From: Castor canadensis
Lineage: Eukaryota; Chordata; Mammalia; Rodentia; Castoridae
Direction: 5' to 3'
DNA length: 64,000 bases
NCBI RefSeq assembly: GCF_047511655.1
Contig: NC_133394.1
Location: 62,032,501-62,096,500, forward strand
Shown: positions 48,166-62,310 of the stretch, piece after piece
Layout of the letters: every line of letters starts with the position of its first letter
Numbering within the stretch: the first letter of the stretch is position 1
Notes under the pieces: generated by a model
Seen by the model: the letters and a program-made list of their open reading frames with translations, nothing else
What the model was told of the DNA's origin: nothing
The model's database searches: none
Program-made: the position numbers and the translations under genes

Positions 48166-49404
48166 TTTGTTGAAGATAGCTCTGTGTTCCAGTGCATCAC
48201 ATCCTTCCTTTCCCTTTTTGTTATTATTTTGGTTGTAAAACAAAGCTAGCCACACCTCTTTAACTTTTTCAATATATATTTGTAACACATTGCTGTAGCT
48301 CAATCCACTTAACAGCCTGATGTTATGGTTCTCTGTATGTGAAATTGCTCTGTGGCATGAAGAAAGCTTCAAGGGAAGCTTATTAAAGTGGAACCTTTGA
48401 AAACTATCAAACAATTGAAAAATACAAACAGAAAAATTAAAAACCCATTCAGGAAAGACAAATATGTCAACACTGAAACTGTAGGAGTTCTTTTTCTAAA
48501 AAACATGTTTCATTGTTTATGCTTGAGTTATTTTCCTCTATGCCAAAGAGCAATGAATAAGGACTAATGGCCACTTCAAGCAGAGAAGAAAAATTACAAC
48601 TATACTAAGTTGTCCCAAGCCCCTTCCAAAATAATCCAGAGTTCATGTAGATTTATTTTGGGAATGGACAGAACTTGAGCAGGACCAATTGAAAAAAGAA
48701 GCATTGTGATGCATGATGGGTTACTTCATGATTGCAGTGTTTCTATATTTGTAAATTTGAAACTTTTTTAAATGAACTTATTTTATACACTAAAGTTTGA
48801 TTTCAAGTATACTAATTTCCCAGGTTATTTGGCTCTTTTGGTACCCTCTATTTTCACTATGAAGACTTTTATTTCAAAACAAATTGCTCTATAGAATTTT
48901 CTACATTACTTAACTAAAAGTGTCTTCTCTTGAGACAACATTGTCTGTTATAGGCTCACAGGCTGAGGGACCAATAGGAATGTGACAAACTTGGTAGAAA
49001 CTGCAGCATACAAAATAAAACCCTGTGTCTGGTGAACGTGGAAGGTTCACTATTACTCTAATAAATAGTTTTATTCTTAGGAAAATGATGAATATGTTTG
49101 TAGCAAGTGTTTATTATTCAATTTGTTGAAATTGTGAGCAATAGAATAAAAACAAGTGGCTCTGACAAGGATGTGTTGAGTGGCGTTCACATCACCTCTC
49201 AAACACATATATCAAGATCAAGACTGGTGAAATGGTTACCAAGCTTCTTGAAGTCTAGAGGTCTTCATTTATCACTCTAGTTTTACAAACTAATTAGTAA
49301 TGATGGATTTAAACAATTGTATTTATAACACATTTCAAAATTCTGGGGTGAAAATATGATCAAGACAAATCTTCGCACATTCTAATGAGTTTGTTTGGTC
49401 TTAG

Positions 49405-49611
<207 letters not shown>

Positions 49612-52600
49612 TAGAGTTGAAGTAATTCTTCCAGATTTCCCACATTTGTAGGAAGAAGAAAAAAAGAACAAAAAGTTACAGACAGAGCTATAGGAAAAGC
49701 TCCATTTTGTAGGAAGCGTATTGGTCACATCTAAGGAAAGGATCTTCCTATTACAATCACTTCAGTTCTTCAAATATAACTTCAAAAATAGGGGTTTTTT
49801 TCTGACTCTACTACTGATTAGCAGGCACTGATATGAAAACATTAAGAAAACATTACATCAAATTTGTAGATAATTTTGGAAGTCATCATTTCTTCAAAAA
49901 ATAATTTTGCAGATAAAACTAATACCAACTCTATATTAACCATGCTGGCCTTTTATAAGCCAAACTGTGTTTTTCTTCTTACCATGCCAGGCTGAAAAAA
50001 ACAAAACAAAACAAAACTCAACTATTTGCAGCAAGAAGCCACATTCGAAGTCCTGCTTAATCATTAACAGATGATAACACAGAGAATAAATGACAGATGA
50101 TGTTAATTAGATCATTACTCTCCATTGCCTAATTCCCTCCAGATCCTCTCTGTTTTATTTTGCTTCTTCTACACTGGCAAAGGATATTGTTAAAATATGT
50201 TACTATCTAATATTTTGTGAGACCTTCCAAGTAAGTCATTAAATTTTAGTTTTTCCCTGAGTCAGGAAATCCAAGGAAAGCACTGTGAAGCTTGGAATGG
50301 TCTCCTAATTTAGACTCAAATAACAGAAAGAAACAGCCCAAGAACACTATGTGAACAACCGTGACAGTCAAACTGATACGCTTGAACAAATGTCAGCCTT
50401 CCAGAATTAGGTGTAACTGGCTTCTTTGTAGACAATTTTCTAATGTCTGCAGAAATTAGAGTGGATAATGACATTTAACTTGTATCAACTCACATCTTGA
50501 CTTGTCCTTCAATTAAAAAAAATGTTATAAATGCTACTTGGGGATATTATGGCCACATTTTATCCCACCCTGCCCTTCCTCTGTACTGAAAATGAATTTA
50601 CTGTGTCTCATGTTGCCAGGCTTCTGACCAGAGAGAATTTAAAAGACCTGTCTTATATCATGATTTAAAAGCATTCCAATGTGCTTTTGTCATTTTAGAA
50701 TCATAGGTAGCCTTACGATATGGGTGTTACTCTAAAGATTTTATTCAGTGTTTTTGCTTTGTTTCTGTTTCTGTACTGTTAGAAAACTTGCTAGGATATG
50801 ACCATGAGATGTGTTTTTTTTTCTCCTGAAAAATATATTTTACCTGTATTTTAAATGCAAGAATCTTACAGACAATAAAGACTTCTACAGGTTTCCTGCT
50901 TTGATGGAATTGTCCCTGTGGTTATACTTTTGCATGGAAAAGTTTGATTTGTGGGCTCTTGGGTGAGAATTTCCAAGTGAGAAATGTTCTATAGGCAGCT
51001 GATTATGCAATAAGAAAGAGAGAACAAGGCCATCCAAATAGAGATATGAATGAGACCACAGGAGCCAAAGTGCCCTCCTACTGAGAGACAGAAAAGAAAA
51101 AAGGGGCAAGAAATTGAGGAATGAACCTTCTGTCAGACCCATATTTGGCTATATGAGGTGAGGGAAACTTTATGTTATGACACATTCACAAATCAAACTC
51201 AAAAGACTTACAAGAAAATTCATTATCTTCCCTACTGACCAGCTATTGATTCTGTTATCCTTGATTCAGTTCTGTAATTCAAACATCACACTGAGACCCC
51301 ACTTCCAGTCAGTCTCTGAATCCTAGCAATAAGTCTTTTATAATATCTTCATTGGTACTACCACAGCCACCATCTTGAAACACTGCCGGGATTTCCATTT
51401 CTTAACTTTGGTGCTTGTCTACTTATAGTTTGACCCACCCCCACTGCAGTCTATCTCAGAAGCAGTGCCAACTTAATCTTTCTAAAATTCTGCCTCCATC
51501 CTACTTTTCTTACCTTTATGAGTTCCAGTTGTTTCCATGCCCTTTAATTTGATATTCAGGGACCTGAAAACAATCTTCTCTATGTCTACCTTTCTGTCTT
51601 CCATTTCCCTGCCACTTACACACTTGCTCTAGCCAAACAGGCCAAAAACATGTTGCTGTTTTTCTGCCTTTGCTGTTTTTTCCACCTTGAGCAACTTACT
51701 GGCCACACTCTACCTATTTCTATTCCCTATATTCTTTGGTATCAAGTCCTATATCTTATATAATTTACAGTAAAGCACCTTGGTATATATCAGTTCAATA
51801 CTAAACTCAGGCCTGCCACTAATAGAAATGCACATTGGTGAAGCCTCCCATTAATCCTGCTGACAGCAGCCCCCTCGCCCCCAGTGTTTACTGAGTATTG
51901 TTGGCAGTTTTGTCTCTTTGAAGCCTTAGTTATAGGACATTGGCTTCCTGTTGACTGAGGCTTTCATAAGGTTTTCATGGGTTCATTAGAGTCTCAGAGT
52001 TCAAATTTGATAGTGTTATACTCTGACAACCAGATCTAGAGGGTAGTCCATAGCAAAATACCTAAAAAATAGTTTAGCTAAAATCATATACTTTTAAAAT
52101 AATACTAACCTGGCAATCGCATGTGAGCATTTTCTTGTTTAGCTTTTGGATACTTTTCCTTAGCCTTATATATATTAAAACCTGCAAGAGTGGAAGGGAT
52201 GAATATGATCAAAGTCCATTATATGCATATATGTAAATATCACAGTGAAACTCCTTTGTATAATTAATATATACTAACAGAATTTTTAAAAACATGTACC
52301 TTTTTATTCCTCCACATGATCCAGTATAAAGATTAGAATAAGTATTTGGTAAATAAATGAAGAAATATTATATAAAGCTTTGCTTTCCAGGAAATGACAT
52401 TTCCAAGACTTGTTAGGAACTATATTTTCAGTTAGAATATCTTTCTCTCACTTCCTTTCTTGTTGTTGACTTTGTGCTAGTATTATGACAATGTAGCATG
52501 CTTTCAAACATACACATCACCAGAGCTAATACTCTGTGATTTAAGCTAATGTCCTTTCAACTGTTTCAAGATGAATTTGCTTCTAAGGGTATAAGCTTTA

Positions 52601-53577
52601 CCAGTTTACAAAAATAAAAAGGACATACAGAGACTTGACTTATTCAGCAATATAGGATACATTGATCAAGCTGAGAATTAGCTTCCTAAGAAAATGTTCC
52701 AAGAACTAGACTAAAATTTATTTACAATAGATATTCAAACTAAAAAAAAAAAAAAGAACTAGTATACTTGTGATGGGCTGCAAAACATGGGACTTCCTGA
52801 ACAGGCAATATTTTGAAAGTACTTATTGAACTAAATATGCTTTAAGAGTTAAGACAATAAAAATGAAGATCTATTTGCTTAGGGCAAAAAAGCAAAGCTC
52901 CCGCCTGTGTAAAATTTGTCACTTTCCAAAATGTATTCATTAATTTTCTGCCACTTCAAGTGTATACTGCAAACTCAGCTTATCATGGGATCATTATATT
53001 TAGCTTAAAAGTAAAGCCTTTTATAATTACACTGTTATTTTATCTGTAAAATTTTAAAAAAACGTACTGATAACAAATGTGTATAATAGAAGCAGAAGGA
53101 TTTAAAGGATGAAAAGAGACCTTCTACTAAGTGACCATTTATCATTCTGTTTATGACATGTTCTAAAAGTTACTATGCAAGTCAAGTGGATAATCTCTTA
53201 CTTTTGAAACTGGCAGATTCACACCTAGAATTTTGGGCAGTTGCAATAGCCTGCAGTGGTCTTTGCAGACTCTAGCAAATACTGTGATTTGTGTTTTAAT
53301 ATCTGTTATAATTTAGAATGTCATTTCCTAAGAAGCACAATGGGTTAATAATTGACTTCATTTTCTAATGCATGTGTAGAATTTGTCAGAAAGTAATATT
53401 CTTTACATTTTTGCCTACTAGGATTACAATTTAATGCAGATAATTCTAATATTTTAAATTCTTTTTACTGCTCTTTATTTCTTATGATGCTAAAATATAT
53501 TAGACTTCATAATAAAAGTACTTTTTTTCAAATAAAAAACATGTTTTATTTTGCTTTTATGAATTGTATCTTTTTTA

Positions 53578-53711
53578 ATTTTTTTTTTATTATTCATATG
53601 TGCATACAATGTTTGGGTCATTTCTCCCCCCTGCCCCCATCCCTTCCCTTACCACCCACTCCACCCCCTCCCTCTTCCCCCCACCCCCTCAATACCCGGC
53701 AGAAACTATTA
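53578..53711 (-). mobile_element. L1 3'-terminal fragment (first of a tandem pair), antisense
   Basis: T-rich run, 'tattcatatgtgcatacaat', the C-rich pyrimidine tract, then it stops at 'cccggcagaaactatt'. About 130 bp. It abuts a second, longer copy of the same 3' end. Confidence 0.85.
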
Positions 53712-54134
53712 TTTTTTTAATTTTTATTTTTTTATTATTCATATGTGCATACAATGTTTGGGTTATTTCTCCCCCCTGCTCCTACCCCCTCCCTTACCAC
53801 CCACTCCACCCCCTCCCTCTCTTTCTGGCAGAAACTATTTTGCCCTTATCTCTAATTTTGTTGAAGAGAGAGTATAAGCAATAATAGAAAGGAACAAGGG
53901 ATTTTGCTAGTTGAGATAAGGATAGCTATACAGGGAGTTGACTCACATTAATTTCTTGTGCATGTGTATTACCTTCTAGGTTAATTCTTTTTGATCTAAC
54001 CTTTTCTCTAGTTCCTGGTCCCCTTCTCCTATTGGCCTCAGTTGCTTTTAAGGTATCTGCTTATGATATGAGGATAGGTAAGACACCTAAAAAATTAGCT
54101 AGCATTTGTTGCCCTCAACACAGAAAAACAAAAG
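53712..54134 (-). mobile_element. L1 3' UTR fragment with a short inverted 5' arm (second of a tandem pair)
   Basis: T-rich run, 'tattcatatgtgcatacaat', C-rich tract and 3' UTR in reverse to about 54062 ('ttaaggtatctgc'). The sequence then flips: 'gaggataggtaagacaccta' and 'gctagcatttgttgccctca' (about 54070-54134) read the same L1 3' UTR in the forward direction. Comparison with 41500-41580 makes the inversion clear. It looks like another twin-primed insertion; I did not find a clear target-site duplication. Confidence 0.82.
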
Positions 54135-54401
54135 TACTAACTTTTAAGATTTAAAGAGAAAAGTGAATAAAATAACTCAAAGTCTATTTTAGTTTTAAAT
54201 ATCTCTTTAAGTTCCCTCACTGACCATTCTTTACTTACATCCTCCTCTCTTTCCCAGGGTGTGAAGGATTTTTCCAGGGCCTAGTTTAGAGTTCAATAAT
54301 GATGCCAGTTTGTACATCACCTTTCATAAGAAAAAAGTTAGGTTTCAATAAAGTAATTGGTTGAAATTAGCTTTTTCCTTACTTAGTCATTTTTCTTTTA
54401 G

Positions 54402-54530
54402 GTTCTTCCAAGACAGACCTGTGGGCTTTTCACTCACACAATTTTCTACAAAGACTATCCAGGGGGTCCTAAGGAGCTGGATAAGAGTATTCAAGGAGGT
54501 GAACTTTTCTTCACTGTGGTCCTCAACCCA
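54402..54530 (+). CDS. NDST3: NDST coding exon D (N-deacetylase domain)
   Basis: A 129-bp exon, phase 0 at both ends, between the acceptor 'tttttcttttag' and the donor CCA|GTAAGT. The 43 codons read [20 protein letters not shown], then [20 protein letters not shown] and LNP. This is the conserved segment just before 'ISIFMTHLSNYG' in the family, which would be the next exon and is not present in the remaining 9.5 kb. '[18 protein letters not shown]' fits NDST3; NDST4 as I remember it differs here. One residue, Asp in YKDYPGG, differs from the Glu I recall in human NDST3, a conservative change. Confidence 0.94.
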
Positions 54531-57500
54531 GTAAGTACTTGGAGTGATTCTCCAAGTAATGATGAAAAATGACAGTGTGGGTAAAAATTATCCTGACAAA
54601 GAGGCCAGTGATTGGGTAGTTATCATCAAATCACCATGAAGTCCCAGCTCTAAAACAGTCATAAAAACTGAATTGAACCACATCTACAAATGGGAACACA
54701 GTAATTCCACAGTGACATTAGGAATTTGTGGCAGAATTGGTAGCGCACTGCAGCGGACCCTCCTCCATGTTGAAAAGTGATCATATCTTGCTTTTCTGGA
54801 AAATAAGATTTTCACCAACAAACTCTCCTACTTCCTTTAGGTACCAGTTTTCTTCAGTTAGGCAACTATTATCTCTATTGCTCTGTCTTTTTGCTTTTTT
54901 CTATTTAAGGTATAAAAAATGTTCTCATATTATATAAGTATAAAGGAAAGAAATCAGATGAGCAAATATGACATTGTTCTGCACCATGTAAATCTTACCA
55001 TGCTAGAACACAAGGCACCCCTGTTTAATTGACTGCTCTTCCTTCTTCATTTCTTGTGTATCAGCAATGCAGTGAACCAACTGCATGTATTTTTGTACAA
55101 AGCAAGTATTTTTAAAGTAGTGTAGTGAAAGAAGAACTAATTGAAGTAAGTTGTATAAGGAAAAACTGTTAGTGATTTTCCCTTGTGCAGGAACATAAAA
55201 AGTAAAGCTAAAATTTATTTACTATATATGTGGGTTTGTCCCTGGCATTAGCAATATTCAAGATGAAAAACTATAATTACCTCCAATATGAAAAAAATTC
55301 TAACAGGATAAAAATTGCATAGCATTAGAAATAAACAGAATAAAATTTAAAACTCTTCTTGACCTTAATTTTTCAGGTCCTGCAAATAAAAATGCAGGTG
55401 CTTTTCCTCAGCTACTCCAATAACTAGTTATCTTTTTTAGCTTCTAGAAAATGAGGTAAAAGTAAGGGTAACTTGTCTCTGGGAAAATCTACAAGTGTGT
55501 TCAAAAATCGGGATAGTTTGGAATACTGTAGCATTTAGCCTTTGGAAGTTTATTGAATTTCAGACCCCTAAAATGTAAGTAATTTTGATTTATATGTCAG
55601 AACTAACCTGATTCTCCTAGATAACCTGTCTTTTACAAATGGTATCTTTTGAGTTACATCATATGGCTGTCTTCTCTTTTCTTCCCAATTCTGCCAAAAA
55701 TACACAGGAAAAATAGTTAAACTAATGCATGATTATGAACTGCAGACTCAGTTACAATATTCTTAAAATTCTAACATTTTCACTAATAACTTTAAGACTC
55801 TTTAATCTATATTCAACAAAATTCTGATATTTTATATTTCCTGTCATCATAAAAAAAATAGTACTATGAACTACTGTATTTAATTCTTTAAGCCAATAGA
55901 TTCTTTGGCGCTTAAAAAGGTCCTGGTAGTATGGTTATTTCATAACTTTATAAACCAAGTGATTTTCATCATATGGAAAAAGTTCAAAATTCATTCATTT
56001 ATGTACAATGGATTTATATTAAAAATTTCATCCATTTTGTGATAAGAAATGTCTTCCTTTATTAAGAAATCAAATTATTATCTTAATTTTAAAATTCCCA
56101 TAGTAAAGCCTGTATTAATCTTAATACTAATCTAGACTGAGCAGCCTCTTTAACAAAACAAATGATTCCCAGAACTTTATCAATAATAATTGGCAATTTT
56201 ATTTACCTTGATGAAGAGATGCATATGGAATAAACTTCACAAACTTCAGAAAAGTTACAGAATGCAATTACTGTCAGATGAATATTTAGACTCAAACTAA
56301 GTTACAAATTTTGTCAGAAACCATAAAAACATACAAGGAATCCAGAACTCTTCATGTGGTACACCAGGTCCAGCTTGGGGGAGCAATTCTACTTACCTGG
56401 AAATGTGATTGGGAAGTCTACATTTAGACTCAGTGGAGTCTAGCCAAAAGGAAATCAACTGTCAATAGTCAGTGGCATCTGCCTTGCAGAATGGAGTGAG
56501 GAAAAAGGGCCTGTTTTTCATGAGTTCTCATACTAAAATTAAATGTTTGGATAAAGTTTGTGTTAAGGTTTTAAGACCTCCAGCTCTAGTAAAACATGCT
56601 ATTAATTTAGCAATGACAGTCCTTTTTATTAGGCCAGAATGAGAATTAGAAAATCTTGATGATCTCAAGATATGTATTAGCTGCAAGAAAGAGGAATTTT
56701 AATTGTGGTGGATTTGAAAAGCAGCCATTGGAAGATCATGTAATAACACAGGACTCCATTAGAAGTACTATTTTCTGTGAATGCTAAATGACACTGTTTA
56801 CTGCAAAAAGTTAGATGGATGCTGGAGACATGGAACTTAAAAACACTCAGATGCCTTTGAGTTGAAAATAAAAATATAACCATGGCTTTAATTAATGAAG
56901 TTTTTTTCCATGCAAAAATATAATATCAAGGTGTTAGAATAACTCAGTGTTAAATGAGTGGTGGCTTCGGTGAAGTATGCTTCAGAGTTAAACTGGAATA
57001 GATCACAGCAAAGACAAACTCCTTGAGTGGAATAACTTTCTGAAATGTTCCACGGTTATCAATGTATTTTTCTTGTCTAGAGAAGTGTCAATCAGGTGAA
57101 TTTAATTTAAAAAAAGAGTTGCAAAGACAAATGTTAGCACTATCTAGGGAAGAGAAAACGGCCATCTCTAAATGAGTATGTCTGATGTGGATTTTGATTC
57201 ATAGACTTTGAGGTTTGGACCCAGTAGCAAGGTGAACCCATCAAGGCTATCTAAGCCTGGAACTGAAGAATTTAATTCTTCTTTTTCTGATTATAAATTC
57301 AACTGTCAACTTTTGACTTGCAATTTGCTTTCCTATATAGATACTACTGTAGGAAAAAATGTGTGATCACAGAAACTTGTGCTTACTGGGGCAGTAATTT
57401 GTACAATTTCAAACTTTTTCTTTTAATTGGTGAATACTTCCAACACAGCCTGACTACCAGGAAAGGACCCTCTAATTTACAGACTTCAAAGTATTCAGTT

Positions 57501-58839
57501 CCCCCTAATTTATAATTCCCCATTGTAAACTAATAGGTGACATCCTTTTTATTCATTGGATTCATAGGCTTTACTACATTGATTTCTGCCCCAGAGATAT
57601 GCACTGTCTATGTCAGTATGCATATGCTAAATCAGGTTTTGAAACTTACCAAGCTGAGAGATAGTCCCTGAAGTGCTTTTGTTTACTTCAAGGTGGTAAT
57701 GGGAGTTATGCTAAAAATATCATGAGAGGGAGCCACAGAAATACACCAGGGTCACTGCATATGAACAAGCACAAATTTCTATGCAAACGTGTAATACACT
57801 CAGACACAAATGTTCTTCACCGATTCACAGTTCCACAGAGAAACCTCATAGATGTACATTTTCAAATGATGAAAAGTGGCAACTTACTTTAAAGTACCTA
57901 TATAAATAATATGTAAATGAGTTCTAAGGATTAAAACTCATGCAGATGACATAAAGGACTCATTGGCAGTGACTGTACATACCCTCGATAAATGATTATT
58001 TATATAATTTATGATATATATGCTTATAGAAAAGTAGGAAGTAAGAGTAAACCATACATTTGAATACATCTCCCATTTCACCTGTCTTAGGAAGAAGTAG
58101 TAACTCTAAGTGAGATGAATGAAATTGTTTCTGGGTTAGGATCGTACCTCTAGTGGGAACCATATTATCACAGATTATCTGAACAAGGATATCACCTTCC
58201 TACTTTGGTGCTCTTTTTCCTAATCAGAAGATGTCTGAGTCTTTGCTAATGCTTCTGGTCAGTAAACATGCCCTATGTGTTCACTCATTAAATTCACTAT
58301 CTGTGGAACACTCTGTGTCGTCCCAGCATGCTTCATAATGAAGTCAGCACTTGCTTTCTTTATTAATTCAAAAAAGGCTGTGGATTGCCAGAAGATTCAC
58401 TCTCTTACCACTCAACTTGGCATTCAAGGGGAGCAAACCCCTGAAAGAACAGAAATATTATAATTCCTCTACACATATATCACAGTACAAATAGCTAACA
58501 CCTTTATGCCCACATTTTACTAGATTTTTTGTTCCCATGTTCTCAATTTGATATTGCACTCTTTTAACACATCCATGATACCCATCTACCCAAACCCCTG
58601 AAAGCAAAATCTAAGTTTATTTCTCTTATTAAAGAAGAAACATAAGCATGTGAATAGAATGAATATCTAAAACTGGGAGTAACATATAGATAAATAACAA
58701 TTAAAACAAAATTCACAAAAGAAAATAACCTACATAAGTAGAAATTAATCCACATAAAATTTTAAAAATTATAATTTGCATGTATAATATTTGGTTGTCT
58801 ATAAAATTCGTATGAAAGAAAACAAATTTTTATTCCTTT

Positions 58840-59055
58840 TTGGCTTCTTTGGTTTTTTATTAGTGTATATTGTACAAAATGAAGGGTAACATTGTGATAT
58901 TTTAGATATGAATTTAATGTACTTTTATCATGTTCATCCCCTCTACTACTCTTTCTTATCCCTCCTACTCTGAACTCTCCCCACTATTTCTAACTCTATT
59001 GCAAAAATTTATAATGGGTTTCCTTATGAACTTTCCATACATGCATTCAATGTAC
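58840..59055 (-). mobile_element. older L1 3'-end fragment, antisense
   Basis: 'ggttttttattagtgtatat', 'gaagggtaacattgtgatat' and a C/T-rich stretch near 58930-58985 resemble the 3' end at 47855. It ends where a new T-rich L1 3' terminus begins at about 59056. Confidence 0.55.
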
Positions 59056-59508
59056 TTTTTTTTCTTTCTTTTATTGTTTTTACAATTACTTTCATGTGTA
59101 TACATCGTTTGGGCCAGTGCCACCTTCTTAGTACCCCCGCCCCCACCCCCGCTTCTGGCAGAACCTGTTCTGCCCTCTTGTTCTCCAATTTTGTTGAAGA
59201 GAAAATGTAAGAGATAATAAGAAAGACATAGCGTTTTTGCTAGCTTGAGATAAAATAGCTATACAGAGAGATTCCTAACATTGCATCCATGCACTTGTGT
59301 ATTGCAACCCACATTAGTTCATCTCTGCCAGACCTCTGTGCTACTTTTTGGTCCCCTTCCCACAGTAATCTGCCAGTTTAACATTACTATAGTCACTCCT
59401 CTACAGTGAGCACATCAACCACATTCAAGTTTTAGGTTTCTTTCCCTTTCCATGTTCCTCCTGTGCACATTCTCCCCTTAGTGTGTGACCCATGCATTTG
59501 TTTTAGGT

Positions 59509-62310
59509 CTATAATCTTCCTGTGAGGGAGAACATGCGATTTTTGACCTTCTGAGCCAGGCTAACTTCACTTAAGATGATGTTCTTCAGTTCCATCCATT
59601 TACTTGCAAATGACAAAATTTCATTCTTCTCTGTAGCTGAGTAAAATTCCATTGTGTATAAATACCACATTTTCTCAATCCATTTGTCAGTAGTGGGGAA
59701 TCTTGGCTGTTTCCATAACATGGCTATTGTAAATAGTGCTGCAATGAACATGGTGTGCAGAGGCCTTGTAATAACCTGAGTCACATTCCTTCGGGTTTAT
59801 CCCTAGGAGTGGTATTGCTGGATCATATGGCAGATCAAGGTATAGTTTTTTGAGAAGCCTCCATATTGTTTTCCAAAGTGGTTTGTACTAGCTTACATTC
59901 CTACCAGCAGTGTATGAGGGTTCCTTTTTCCCTGCATCCTTACCAACATTTGTTGTTGGCGATGTTCTTGATAGTAGCTATTCTAACAGGAGTGAGGGGA
60001 ATCTTAGCGTGGTTTTGATTTGCATCTCATTTATGGCCAGGGATGGTAAGCATTTTTTCATGTGTTTTTTGGCCATTTGGACTTCTTCCTTTAAAAAGTT
60101 CTGTTTAGTTCAGTTGCCCACTTCTTTATTGGTTCATTAACTTTGGGGGAGCTTAGTTTTTTGAGCTCCCTGTATATTCTGATTGTCAGTCCTTTGTCTG
60201 GTGTATAGCTAGCAAATATTTTCCCACTTCAATGTAGAGACCACTTCCTTTGTTGTACAGAAGCTTTTAGAATCCACGTAGTCCCATTTGTCCATCTTTT
60301 CTCTTAGTTGCTGGGCTGCTGTAGTTCTACTGAGGAAGTCCTTGCCTATATCTATTGCTTCCAGAGTATTCCCTGCTCTTTCAAGTACTAACTGCAAGGT
60401 TTTGGGTCTGATATTTAAGTCCTTAATCCACTTTGAGTTGATACTAGTACAGGGTAACAGGCAGGTATCTAGTTTCAGTATTCTGCAGGCATATAACCAC
60501 TTTTCTCAGCAACATTTGTTGAAAAGGATGTCTTTCCTCCATCATATGTTTTTGGTGCCTTTGTAAAAAATAAGGTAGGCATACCTGTGTGGACTCATAT
60601 TCATGTCCTCTTTTCTGTTCCACTGGTCTTCATATCTGTTTTTGTGCCAGTACCATACTGTTTTTATTGCTATGGCTCTGTAGTATAGTTTCAAGTCAGG
60701 TATTGTGATACCTCCAGCATGGCTCTTTTTGTTCAGTATTCCTTAGCTATTTGTGGTCTATTGTGTTCCAAATGAACTTTTAGAGTAATTTTTCAATCTC
60801 TGTGGTGAACATCATTGGGATTTTGATGGGAATTGTGTTGAACATGTAGATTGCTTTTGGTAGTATACCAATTTTTGCTATGTTGATTCTGCCAATTCAT
60901 GAGTATGGGAGATCTTTTCAACTTCCACAGTCTTCCTCGATTTCTTTCTTCAGTAGTTTATAGTTCTCCTTGTAGAGGTTATTTACATCATTTATTAATT
61001 TTATTCCTAGGTATTTGAATTTTTTTGAGGGTATTGTAAATGTAATTGTTTTCCTTCATTCTTTCTCAATTTACTCATTGTTAGTGTATAGCAAGCCTAC
61101 TGATTTTTGTAAGTTGATTTTGTATCCTGCTACATTGCTGAAGCTGTTTATGGTGTCTACAAGTTTTGGGTGGAGCTTTTTGGGTCTTTGAGGTATAGGA
61201 TCAAGTCGTCTGCAAATAGAGATACTTTGATTATTTCTTTACCTATTTTCCTTTTATTTCTTCTTCTTCCTTATAGCTCTGGGTAGGAATTCTAGGACTG
61301 TGTTAAATAGGAGGGAAGAGAGTGGGCATCCTTGTCTCATTCCTGACATTAGAGAAAATTGTTTCAGTTTTTCCCCATTAAGTATGATGTTTGCTATAGG
61401 TTTTCATATATAGCCTTTATAATGTTAAGGTACATTCTTTCTATTCCTAGTTTTCTTAAAGCTTTTATCATGAAGTGGTGTTGAAGGCTTTTTCTGCATC
61501 TGTTGAGATGATCAAGTGGTTTTTGTCTTTGCTTCTATTAATGTGATGCATTACATTTATTGATTTGCATATATTGAACCATCCCTGCATCCCTGGCATG
61601 AAGCTGACTTGGTCATGATGAGTGATCTTTTTGATATGTTGTAGGATTTGGTTCACAATAATTTTATTGAGGACTTTTCCATCAATGTTCATTAAGGAGA
61701 TTGGCCTGTAGTTCTCCTTTTTGGAGGTGTCTTTGTCTGGTTTTGGGATGAGAGTCATATTGGCTTCATAAAACGAGTTAGGCAGTGTTCTTTCCCTTTC
61801 TATTTTGTAGAAAAGTTTAAGGAGTGTTGTTATTAGTTCTTTGAAGGTCTGGTAGAATTCAGCTGACAATCCATCAGGTCCTGGACTTTTCTTTTTTGGG
61901 AGACTCTTGATTGCTGCTTCAATTTCATTCCATGTTATAGGTTGGTTTAGGTGGTTAATGTCCGCTTGGTTCAATATTGGATGGTCATAAGTATCTAGAA
62001 ATTTGTCCATTTCTTTAAGATTTTCCAATTATTGGAATATAGGTTCTCAAAGTAGTCTCTGATGAGTCCCTGGATTCCCTTGCTGTTTGTTGTTATTGTC
62101 CTATTTTCATTTCTGATTTTGCTAATTTTGCTCTTTTCCCTCCTCATTTTAGTCAGATTTGCCAGGGACTTGTCAATCTTGTTTATTTTTTCAGAGAACC
62201 AGCTTTTTGTTTCATTCATTTCTTTGTATGGGTGTTTTTTTTTTGTCTCTATTTCATTAATTTCAGCCCTATTTTTATTACTTGTCTTTTCTTCTCCTGT
62301 GATTTGATAC
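59509..62310 (-). pseudogene. L1 ORF2 remnant lacking the endonuclease domain
   Basis: Fragments in several frames follow ORF2p order. NETKSWFSEKINKIDKSLAN and IQGLIRDYFENLYSN (62040-62215) are the linker before the reverse transcriptase. [40 protein letters not shown] and DAEKAF (61470-61930) are reverse-transcriptase fingers and first catalytic Asp. A FADD-equivalent lies near 61200-61225. The C-terminal segment MFIAALFTIAMLWKQPRFPT (59700-59760) leads to the end. Frameshifts between 59784 and 61468 make it non-functional. Confidence 0.88.

Larger units (their letters stand above)
29250..49404 (+). other. NDST intron between coding exons B and C (20155 bp, phase 0)
   Basis: GT-AG intron. 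From 29250 to about 34925 it is AT-rich with no recognisable genes or repeats. From 34930 to 48165 it carries the SINEs and L1 elements listed separately, with unremarkable AT-rich sequence between them (notably 36650-39815, 43530-45430 and 46170-47005). From 48170 to 49404 I see nothing. Short ORFs in this interval lack domains and codon-usage support. Confidence 0.85.

Noticed and set aside
48001..48414. 137-codon reverse-strand ORF
   Set aside because: It overlaps an L1 3' UTR fragment and flanking intron; no homology recognised.
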